Assembly: GCA_965263285.1 (NCBI GenBank)
Contig: CBDHHD010000004.1
Span: forward strand, 558,001-622,000
Direction of reading: 5' to 3'
Length of the DNA stretch: 64,000 bases
Source of the DNA: JASGCP01 sp965263285
GTDB taxonomy: Bacteria; Bacteroidota; Bacteroidia; Chitinophagales; Chitinophagaceae
Shown here: positions 27,535 through 35,371 of the stretch, one piece after another
How positions within the stretch are numbered: the stretch's first letter is position 1
Layout of the letters: each line of letters opens with the position of its first letter
The notes under the pieces: model-generated
Told to the model about the DNA's origin: nothing
Seen by the model: the letters and a program-made list of their open reading frames with translations, nothing else
The model's database searches: none
Made by a program: the position numbers and the translations under genes

Positions 27535-28816
27535 TGATAAATGTATTAAATTTTTCTTTATATTTAAAATCCATAGAATTATCCACCATTACTAAATGTT
27601 CTTTTAACAAATGAGCATTAATAAATGTTTTATTCTCTAAATACAAATACACTAGTACATTGTTTTGACTATCATATTTTTGCTTATCATGTCTAATAAA
27701 TACTTTTTTACCACGAAATTTATTAAGCAAATATTCATGAGCTTCACTATTCATGGCAACATTTTGCTTAATGCCAATTAAACGAACAATCAAGCCGTTG
27801 TTTAATTTTATTAACTCAGGACTAATCACTTCTTTAACTGAAAACAAAACATCTCTCTGTCCTGTACTATTAGCATCAATCTTAGAGCCATATTGTATTT
27901 TTTTAATATCTATTTTTTTATCTAGTTTATGTGTATCTACAAATTGATAGGGCAATGTTTTTATTTTCTCTTCAAAACTATGTGGCATATTATTTTGCTG
28001 TATTACTTCTATTGAAACGCTTTTTAATACAACACCTTCGTTAATTTTATCTTTAATAATAGGAATAAAATCATGGTTAATCTCATACCCAATAGAATGT
28101 CTATTTAACTTTTTTGCTACTAAGGCAGTAGTACCACTTCCCATAAAAGGATCAAGAATATGTTCCCCAGGAAATGAAAACATTCTTATCAATCTATAGG
28201 GTAGTTCTTCTGGAAACATAGCTAAATGCTTATCTTGTTTTGTCCCGCTAAAATACCAATGACCATTAAAATATGTATTCCAATCTTCATTCGTCATGAC
28301 AGATTGTTTTTTTTGTTCCTGCGTTGGTTTAGGGGCATTTCCTTGTTTTTTAAAGAGTAAAATATATTCAAAATCTAATTTCACAATGCCGTTTCGTGGA
28401 TAAGGAAAACTGCCCATAATACTTGCCCCACCACTCGTATTCATGGTAGTTGCTTTTTGCCAAATAATTTGCCCCATAAAATCAAACCCAATCAGTTCAC
28501 AAAACTTAATTATTTCTGTATGAATAGGTATAATTTTATACCTACCATAATAAGTAGATCGAGCAAATTGATCTCCAATATTGATACATAACCTACATCC
28601 TTGATGCAATACCCTATAACACTCTTTCCAAGTAAGATTTAAATGATTAATATATGTTTCATAATCATCGTGAAAACCAATTTGATTTTCAGTACCATAA
28701 TCTTTCAATTGCCAATAAGGTGGCGAGGTTATAATCAAATGAACACTCTCACTACTCACCTCCTCCATTTGTCGGCTATCTCCATTTATAACAATATGTT
28801 TGGTTATATGTTGCAT
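27527..28816 (-). CDS. Type II DNA methyltransferase with SNase-like C-terminal domain
   Basis: About 429 residues. A beta-class DNA methyltransferase: catalytic TSPPYW at 31-36, SAM-binding DPFMGSGTTALVAKKL near residue 220, with motif IV preceding motif I. The SPPY form is typical of N4-cytosine enzymes. After about residue 300 there is a staphylococcal-nuclease/Tudor-like fold (VLFSVKEVISPELIKLNNGLIVRLIGIK ... GKKVFIRHDKQKYDSQNNVLVYLYLENKTFINAHLLKEHL). The nuclease Asp/Glu catalytic residues are not evident, so it may only bind. Paired with the broken MjaI-like nuclease, which suggests CTAG specificity (inference). Start at the ATG at 28816; the upstream in-frame TTG at 28840 is less likely. 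Confidence 0.88.
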   Translation of the reverse strand: MQHITKHIVINGDSRQMEEVSSESVHLIITSPPYWQLKDYGTENQIGFHDDYETYINHLNLTWKECYRVLHQGCRLCINIGDQFARSTYYGRYKIIPIHTEIIKFCELIGFDFMGQIIWQKATTMNTSGGASIMGSFPYPRNGIVKLDFEYILLFKKQGNAPKPTQEQKKQSVMTNEDWNTYFNGHWYFSGTKQDKHLAMFPEELPYRLIRMFSFPGEHILDPFMGSGTTALVAKKLNRHSIGYEINHDFIPIIKDKINEGVVLKSVSIEVIQQNNMPHSFEEKIKTLPYQFVDTHKLDKKIDIKKIQYGSKIDANSTGQRDVLFSVKEVISPELIKLNNGLIVRLIGIKQNVAMNSEAHEYLLNKFRGKKVFIRHDKQKYDSQNNVLVYLYLENKTFINAHLLKEHLVMVDNSMDFKYKEKFNTFING

Positions 28817-28966
28817 AAAAAAACATGACAAATAAAGCAAGTATAATATTATTATCCTTCAATATGATATCTCAAAATTATTAAGATAATGATACATAAC
28901 TAATTGAATACAAAAATATCATTTTTATTTTTATTCATTTCTTTTTTATTCATTATCTTCTATGGC

Positions 28967-29155
28967 AACTACTCAGGTAGGTTAATAGATTTATTGGAGA
29001 ATATTAATGATTGAAATAAGTATATGCATGGAAATAATGGGTATTATCTGATGAGGACTGCCCTCAGATAAGGGCATTACCAAACAAGGCGAGCGAAAGA
29101 CAAAAGAAAGAAAAAGATATAAAAATAAATTATTAACCTATACCGGAGTAGTTAT
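28967..29155. repeat. Element R variant, internally deleted
   Basis: Starts GCAACTACTCAGGTAGG and ends CCTATACCGGAGTAGTTAT. The CCCTCAGATAAGGGC-type block and half of the ACAAAAGAAAG hairpin remain. Together with AT-rich DNA it fills the 398-bp gap between the divergent methyltransferase and lutA. Confidence 0.6.
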
Positions 29156-29202
29156 CTTCATATGTAATACAAAAAAAAAGTTTTTCCAAATTTATTTTTC
29201 AT

Positions 29203-29210
29203 TACCTTTG
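29203..29210 (+). promoter_or_regulatory. Putative -7 box for lutA
   Basis: TACCTTTG fits TAnnTTTG and ends 4 bases before the lutA ATG, implying a leaderless or nearly leaderless transcript if used. Confidence 0.35.
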
Positions 29211-29214
29211 ACAT

Positions 29215-29954
29215 ATGAAAGTTGGCCTTTTTATTCCTTGTTATGTAGATCAATTCTATCCTCAAGTAGGCATTGCTACACTATCTATATTGATCAAAAA
29301 TATGGTTGCATAGTAGAAGTACCTACCCACCAAACTTGTTGTGGACAACCCATGGCTAATTCTGGTTTCGAATCTCTTTCTCAAGGATGCGATAAACTAT
29401 TTGTAAAAAATTTTTCTAACTACGACTATATTGTAGGTCCTTCCGGCAGTTGTGTCTTACATATAAAAGATCATTTACATGATCATAACTTCCCTGAGGA
29501 GTCAAAAAAAATAAGAAATAGCATATTTGAAATAACAGAATTTTTAACCGATATATTAAAAATAACATCTATAGATGCTTCATTCCCTCATAAAGTAGGA
29601 TTGCACCAAAGTTGTCATGGACAAAGAGGATTACACCTTTCTCAAATGTCAGAATTAAGTGCACCTGCTTTTTCAAAACCACAATCCCTGCTCTCTCAAG
29701 TAAAAGGAATTCAACTTATGCCATTAGATAGGCCAGATGAATGTTGTGGTTTTGGGGGCACTTTTTGTGTATTTGAAGAAGCTGTAAGTAGCAAAATGGG
29801 AATTGATCGTGTTCATGATCATGAGCGGAATGGAGTAGAATATATCACAGCGTCTGATATGAGTTGCCTTATGCATTTAGAGGGTATTTTAAAAAGAAAG
29901 CAATCCCCTATACAAGTAAAACATATTGTAGAAATATTAAATGCAAAAGAATAA
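29215..29954 (+). pseudogene. lutA: lutA-like Fe-S oxidoreductase subunit, frameshifted
   Basis: LutA/YkgE-type (CCG-domain) iron-sulfur protein of lactate oxidation. From the ATG at 29215 the reading MKVGLFIPCYVDQFYPQVGIATLSIL is the normal family N-terminus but stops at 29311-29313. The rest of the gene, IDQKYGCIVEVPTHQTCCGQPMANSGFE onward to HQSCHGQRGL and DECCGFGGTFCVFEE, lies one frame away. A single missing base at about 29287-29300 explains it. Both CCG motifs are intact in the second part. A TTG-started frame (29208) is open throughout but gives a nonsense N-terminus. No lutB or lutC is adjacent. Real decay or sequencing error cannot be told apart here. Confidence 0.8.
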
Positions 29955-31266
29955 CTATACAGATATACAAGCCACTATTACACAACATTATTATAACTAT
30001 CTGCAACTACTAAAGCAATTGGCTAGCATGCCCACTGTATTTACGCATCTTCATGATGTAAAAAAATCAATACTATGGTGTAAAAAAATACTTGAACAAA
30101 ACTTATCTAATTATGATATTTATATAGATGCCGCACATAATCTCATTGCCATACCACAACAAATAAATCTGCAGAAAAACATTGTTTATTTAAGCGCTCA
30201 TATTGATACAGTAGATGCTATTGTATCAGAATGGGATCCCCCTTTTCACCCTTGGCAAATAGTAGAAAACGATACAGAGATAGTAGGCAGAGGAGTAAGT
30301 GATTGCAAAGCAGGTGTTGCATTCCAATTATGGTTAAGCCATTTAATACATAACAAAATATGCACCCTAGAAAACCTTATTTTTACCATTACCTATAAAG
30401 AAGAAGGATTAGGTATAAAAACAGCAACAGAAATAGGAAAGAAATTAGGTAGCCAATTGCCTTTAAGCAACCTAAAAACCTACTGTATAGTTCTAGAAAA
30501 TACCGTTTTACTACAATCACCACAAAATTATATTGATATATATGGTGACGAAAGAAGCAATTTTATTATTCAGGTAGAAAGCTCTCTAGAACAGTTGAAA
30601 AATATACTACACCAATTACCCAAATGGAATCCTGTATATATACACCCCGTAACCATACAAGACAATGATATTCCTTATAAAATATACAATCAAATAGGAG
30701 GACATTCATGCTCAATAGGACGAGAAGACAATATCCTATCTTCTATTATTTTAAACGCTCAAAACTATAGCCAAATAAAAGCAGGTGACCAAGAACAAAT
30801 ATCCATCGTCCCTAGTAAAATATATGTACAAGAAACAAAAGAAAAACATATACACACCATGATATTAAACAATCGAATTACGGATAACGAAGATAGTATT
30901 ATAGAACAATTACAAGGCATATCTTATACTACTTTAAAACCTTTTGATAGTTCTCAAGGAATGAAGATGGCTCATAAAATACAAGAAGATGATATCTTTA
31001 AAATTATTCAACAAGCAGCTACCCATACTTCATTATCTTTAAGATTAAAAGACAATATTGGCTCTTCTGATGGATCCATTATATTTCGATCAAGCAATAA
31101 AACAGCCCGAGAAAAGCTATGTATCATGGTCATAGGTCCCGGCACTCGATCTCATGTCTCTAATGGATTACATAGAAAAACCCACGGCAAAAATGAAACT
31201 TTTCATAAACAAAGCGGACAAGAAGCTATTTATATATTATTAGAAACCTTATTAGCAATATGTTAG
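29941..31266 (+). CDS. M20 family metallopeptidase/deacylase
   Basis: A 441-residue M20-type zinc amidohydrolase (acetylornithine deacetylase/ succinyl-diaminopimelate desuccinylase/ dipeptidase group). First metal His-Asp in YLSAHIDTVDAI, bridging Asp in VGRGVSDCKAGVAFQL, Glu pair in ITYKEEGLG, and a C-terminal His in SHVSNGLHRKTHGKNETFHKQSG. Domain order metal-lid-metal is normal. The ATG overlaps the end of lutA by 14 bp, so they form one operon. The substrate is not predictable. Confidence 0.8.
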   Translation: MQKNNYTDIQATITQHYYNYLQLLKQLASMPTVFTHLHDVKKSILWCKKILEQNLSNYDIYIDAAHNLIAIPQQINLQKNIVYLSAHIDTVDAIVSEWDPPFHPWQIVENDTEIVGRGVSDCKAGVAFQLWLSHLIHNKICTLENLIFTITYKEEGLGIKTATEIGKKLGSQLPLSNLKTYCIVLENTVLLQSPQNYIDIYGDERSNFIIQVESSLEQLKNILHQLPKWNPVYIHPVTIQDNDIPYKIYNQIGGHSCSIGREDNILSSIILNAQNYSQIKAGDQEQISIVPSKIYVQETKEKHIHTMILNNRITDNEDSIIEQLQGISYTTLKPFDSSQGMKMAHKIQEDDIFKIIQQAATHTSLSLRLKDNIGSSDGSIIFRSSNKTAREKLCIMVIGPGTRSHVSNGLHRKTHGKNETFHKQSGQEAIYILLETLLAIC

Positions 31267-31337
31267 ATAATTGCAACTAATCAAATAATACAAATATAAC
31301 AAAAAAATAAAGCTCTACACATATAAAAAAAGATTTG

Positions 31338-31668
31338 GGCTACATCTTTTTTAAGGTGCTGGAAGCATGGATTATTACATACATATAAACATGGAAATAA
31401 TAGGAAATATCTGATGAGGACTGCCCTCAGATAAAGAGCATTACAAAACGAGGTGAGCGAAGCGACCAGCTCTCACCTTCATTCTTGATAGCGTAGCGAG
31501 CCGTAGTTTTGTAGCTCTTTATCTGCAGGCTTGATTTTTTCTTTGTTTCTTTCTTTTGTATCAAGACAAAAGAAAGAAAAAGATATAAAAAATAAATGAT
31601 GAACCTATACCTGAGTCATTACAAAAAACACAAATACCCCACCCAGCACCTCAAAAAAAGATGTAGCC
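31338..31668. mobile_element. Element R copy with perfect 8-bp target duplication
   Basis: Both arms are present (GGCTACATC at the left, GATGTAGCC at the right) with the central palindrome deleted. The flanks are the perfect 8-bp direct repeat AAGATTTG (31330-31337 and 31669-31676). This shows that element R transposes on its own, independent of element A. Confidence 0.88.
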
Positions 31669-31718
31669 AAGATTTGCCAGTATACTTAAAATAATATATC
31701 TTAATAAGATGTATGTCA

Positions 31719-31726
31719 TATTTTTG
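31719..31726 (+). promoter_or_regulatory. Putative -7 box for glpK
   Basis: TATTTTTG fits TAnnTTTG and ends 4 bases before the ATG at 31731. Confidence 0.35.
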
Positions 31727-31730
31727 CCAT

Positions 31731-33239
31731 ATGAAAAAATACATTCTTGCTTTTGACCAAGGTACCACTAGTAGCAGAAGCATTTTATTTGATGCAGATA
31801 CTAATATTATATCTATTGCAAAAAAAGAAATAACTCCATACTATCCCCAAACAGGATGGGTAGAACATGATGCAAATGAAATATGGGACACACAATTATT
31901 AACAGCCACAGAAGTTATACACAAATCAGGACTATCCTCTTCAGAAGTAGCTGCTATTGGTATCACCAATCAAAGAGAAACCACTATTGTATGGAATCGC
32001 AATACGGGTCAACCTATCTATCATGCCATTGTTTGGCAAGATAGAAGAATGGTAGCCTATTGTGATAGCTTAGCATCCCAAGGACTATCTACTCTCATTC
32101 GTAATAAAACAGGGCTCATTATAGATGCCTATTTCTCGGCAACAAAAATATTATGGATACTTGACAATGTACCACATGCACGGGAACAGGCTAATAAAGG
32201 CGAACTTTGCTTTGGAACTGTTGATAGCTGGTTAATATGGAAACTAACCAATGGAAAAGAACATATTACAGATATTACAAACGCATCCAGAACAATGCTT
32301 TTTAATATCCACACACTTGAATGGGATGAAGAATTACTGCATATATTTAATATCCCTAAGAATATATTACCTATGGTAAAATCTTGTAGTGAAATATATG
32401 GCTACACAAATAAATTAGTGGCATTAAACAATATTCCCATTGCAGGCGTTGCTGGAGATCAACAAGCTGCTCTCTTTGGACAGCAATGCGTAAGAGCTGG
32501 AATGGTAAAAAATACTTATGGCACAGGTTGCTTTATGCTCATGAATATAGGTAGCAAACCCATTTTATCTAATCATTCCTTACTTACCACCGTTGCTTGG
32601 AAAATAGGAGACGATATACAATATGCTTTAGAAGGAAGCGTATTTATTGGTGGAGCAGTAGTACAATGGCTAAGAGATGGCTTAGGATTTATTCACTCCT
32701 CTAAAGAAATAGAAACATTGGCTAACGAAGTAACAAGCAACGAAGGAGTTTATCTCGTTCCTGCATTTACAGGCTTAGGAGCTCCTTACTGGAAACAACA
32801 AGCAAAAGGCTTAATCTTAGGTCTCACAAGAAATACTACCAAAGCACATATTGCAAGAGCTGCTTTAGAAAGCATTTGCTATCAAACAAGCGATTTATTA
32901 AATAGCATGAAAAAAGACACCAATATACCCATCACAGAATTAAGAGTAGATGGAGGAGCAGTAGACAACACCCTATTAATGCAATTTCAAAGCGATATTT
33001 TACAAACAAAAATTATTCGCCCTATTATTACAGAAACAACTGCTTTAGGCGCAGCCTATCTTGCAGGATTAGCAGTAGGAGTATGGACCAGCAAAAAACA
33101 TGTTGAAGAACTTTGGAAACAAAATGCTTGTTTTACACATAGAATGCCCATAGCAGAACAAAAAAAACTGCTAAACGGTTGGGAAAAAGCTATTCAAGTA
33201 ACTCTTTTTAACGCCGACTTATTTACAACCTCTTTATGA
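31731..33239 (+). CDS. glpK: Glycerol kinase
   Basis: About 502-residue FGGY-family kinase that converts glycerol to glycerol-3-phosphate with ATP. Phosphate-binding AFDQGTTSSRSILFD at the N-terminus; substrate block GITNQRETTIVWNRNTGQPIYHAIVWQDRR; GVAGDQQAALFGQ; C-terminal GLGAPYWKQQAKG and RVDGGAVDNTLLMQFQSDIL. I start at 31731 because the six extra residues from 31713 are not family-like. TGA overlaps the glpD ATG by 4 bp, so the two form a glycerol-catabolic operon. No glpF is present; uptake must be encoded elsewhere or be passive. Confidence 0.95.
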   Translation: MKKYILAFDQGTTSSRSILFDADTNIISIAKKEITPYYPQTGWVEHDANEIWDTQLLTATEVIHKSGLSSSEVAAIGITNQRETTIVWNRNTGQPIYHAIVWQDRRMVAYCDSLASQGLSTLIRNKTGLIIDAYFSATKILWILDNVPHAREQANKGELCFGTVDSWLIWKLTNGKEHITDITNASRTMLFNIHTLEWDEELLHIFNIPKNILPMVKSCSEIYGYTNKLVALNNIPIAGVAGDQQAALFGQQCVRAGMVKNTYGTGCFMLMNIGSKPILSNHSLLTTVAWKIGDDIQYALEGSVFIGGAVVQWLRDGLGFIHSSKEIETLANEVTSNEGVYLVPAFTGLGAPYWKQQAKGLILGLTRNTTKAHIARAALESICYQTSDLLNSMKKDTNIPITELRVDGGAVDNTLLMQFQSDILQTKIIRPIITETTALGAAYLAGLAVGVWTSKKHVEELWKQNACFTHRMPIAEQKKLLNGWEKAIQVTLFNADLFTTSL

Positions 33240-34759
33240 ATAGAAACATCTCTTTAGCAACCATTCAATCTACAGCCACATGGGACCTCGTAATTATTGG
33301 AGGTGGTGCAACAGGGTTAGGCATTGCAGTAGATGCCGCTAAAAGAGGCTATAAAACATTACTGATAGAAAAAAATGATTTTAGTAAAGGAACATCGAGC
33401 AGATCTACTAAACTCATACACGGCGGAGTACGATATTTAGCCCAAGCCAACTTTTCCTTAGTACGGCACGCCTTAAGAGAAAGAAGCTTCTTTCTCCACA
33501 ATGCTCCCCATACTACTAATAAATTAATGTTTATTGTACCTGTTTATTCTATATGGAAAAAAATATTTTATGGATTTGGACTATACTTATACCAATGGAT
33601 GTCAGGCACTCTTAACATAGGAAAAACAAATATTATATCGCGTAAAAAAACTAAAGAATTATTACCTACCATACAAACCAAAAAACTAAAAGGCGCTATT
33701 TGCTACTATGACGGGCAATTTGATGATGCTCGTATGTGTATAGACCTAGCTCATACAGCTACTCAATTAGGAGCTACGGTAGTTAATTATATGGCTTGTA
33801 TTAACTTCATTAAAAAAAACGACCATATCGTTGCTATACAATATCAAGACATGCTGCAGAAAACGCAAGGTCATCTATTTGCCCGTTGTTTTATAAATGC
33901 GACTGGTGTATTTGCAGAATCTTTACTAGATAAAGATTATCCACTCAAACACCCTCATATAAATCCCTCTCAAGGCGTTCATTTAGTAATAGAAAAAAAA
34001 TTATTTCCTTCCTCTCATGCGCTTATGATTCCTCATACTACAGATGGTCGTGTTTTATTTGCAGTACCTTGGCACTCACAAGTAATTATTGGCACAACAG
34101 ATACCCCCATATCAACCATAGACGAAGAACCCCGCCCATTAGAAGAGGAAATTAATTTTATCATAGATAATTTCAATCAATATACCGAAACACCTATTCA
34201 AAGAAAAGACATTGTGTCTTATTTTGCAGGCCTTCGTCCATTGGTTAATTTACATCAAACAAATAAAACATCAACCATTTCAAGAGATCATACTATTTTT
34301 ACTTCTCCATCTTCTCTTATCACCATTACAGGAGGAAAATGGACTACCTATCGCTTAATGGCTGAAGAAGTATTAAATAAAGCTATCTCTTGCCATTTAT
34401 TAACCAAAAAATCTTGTGAAACAAAACACTTACAAATACAAGACCCTAAACAAACAGAAGCATATAAACAACTGGCAAAACAACACCCTGAATGGCTAAC
34501 CCCTCTTTCTACCTATTTCCCCTACCAATGGATTGATATCTACTTCGCCATTCGCTTTGAAATGGCCATAACTCTCGAAGATGTTATGTTAAGGCGCACC
34601 CGCATGTTTATACTAAATAGTAGCGTGGCAAGTTCATTTATAGACCCAATAGCACACATATTAATGCATGAATTACATTTATCTATAGAGGAAATAGAAA
34701 AACAAAAAAATATTTTCAAACAGTTTATAGACAATCACTACACTATGCAACTATCCTAG
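33236..34759 (+). CDS. glpD: Glycerol-3-phosphate dehydrogenase, FAD-dependent
   Basis: A 507-residue membrane-associated flavoprotein that oxidises glycerol-3-phosphate to dihydroxyacetone phosphate and passes electrons to quinones. FAD-binding IIGGGATGLGIAVDAAKRG followed by LLIEKNDFSKGTSSRSTKLIHGGVRYL (the classic GlpD signature), DGRVLFAVPWHSQVIIGTTDTP, and TITGGKWTTYRLMAEE near the C-terminal domain. Coupled to glpK by ATGA. Confidence 0.95.
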   Translation: MNRNISLATIQSTATWDLVIIGGGATGLGIAVDAAKRGYKTLLIEKNDFSKGTSSRSTKLIHGGVRYLAQANFSLVRHALRERSFFLHNAPHTTNKLMFIVPVYSIWKKIFYGFGLYLYQWMSGTLNIGKTNIISRKKTKELLPTIQTKKLKGAICYYDGQFDDARMCIDLAHTATQLGATVVNYMACINFIKKNDHIVAIQYQDMLQKTQGHLFARCFINATGVFAESLLDKDYPLKHPHINPSQGVHLVIEKKLFPSSHALMIPHTTDGRVLFAVPWHSQVIIGTTDTPISTIDEEPRPLEEEINFIIDNFNQYTETPIQRKDIVSYFAGLRPLVNLHQTNKTSTISRDHTIFTSPSSLITITGGKWTTYRLMAEEVLNKAISCHLLTKKSCETKHLQIQDPKQTEAYKQLAKQHPEWLTPLSTYFPYQWIDIYFAIRFEMAITLEDVMLRRTRMFILNSSVASSFIDPIAHILMHELHLSIEEIEKQKNIFKQFIDNHYTMQLS

Positions 34760-34835
34760 TAAGATAGTATAATATTCTACTCCCTTATTTTCCCCAAAAA
34801 AGCTATAACACCTATTTATTATTGCATATAAAAAT

Positions 34836-34861
34836 AATCTCTCTTTAGAAAAAGAGAGATT
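34836..34861. terminator. Stem-loop between convergent glpD and the Kelch array
   Basis: AATCTCTCTTT and AAAGAGAGATT form an 11-bp perfect stem with loop AGAA. On the minus strand it is followed by ATTTTTAT, so it could end leftward transcripts from the Kelch array. On the plus strand it is A-rich after the stem. It is in the 612-bp gap that otherwise holds AT-rich DNA, an R-repeat scrap at about 35094-35130 and an IS-end remnant at 35152-35226. Confidence 0.5.
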
Positions 34862-35151
34862 AATAAACAAAAAAACATTATAAAAATACAAAAAACAAAG
34901 TTAAATATTATTACTATAAAGACTGTTACTTATAAATATTCTAATACAATTTGAAAATTATTTTTTACAAAACAAAAAAATGTTAACTTAAATTAATTAA
35001 TACAAAAATAAACAAAAAATGTTAAAACAAAAAATATTTTAAAATTTTTTGTTAACTTTTTGTCAATTTTTATTTTCAAGTATAAAAACTTAATAACTAC
35101 TCAGGTATAGGTTAATCATTTTTTCTTTCCCTTTTTTATTTATTTTTATGT

Positions 35152-35226
35152 TTTTTAAAAGCTATTTTACAACCGATTTTTTAGGTCAGTTTCAAAGTAT
35201 ATTTTACACACTTTTTTGAACAGTAT
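35152..35226. repeat. IS256-like end remnant (Kelch unit 1)
   Basis: Reads toward GTGTGTAAAATATACTTTGA on the minus strand, with a terminus GATACTGTTCAAAAAAGTG. The same block occurs at 38066-38140 and 41263-41337 downstream of Kelch copies 2 and 3, and in inverted form at 7458. It shows that the Kelch unit was duplicated together with about 220 bp of 3' flank. Confidence 0.6.
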
Positions 35227-35371
35227 CTTTGTATTTTCTTTATCTGAAGATAATCCTAATACTGCCTATAATTATTTTGATAACCAATACACTTAACTAA
35301 ATATATTGAGTTGCCTGAGTAGTTTCCCAATAAGTAAAACAGATTCCATTGTTCTCTATAACATAATAGAC

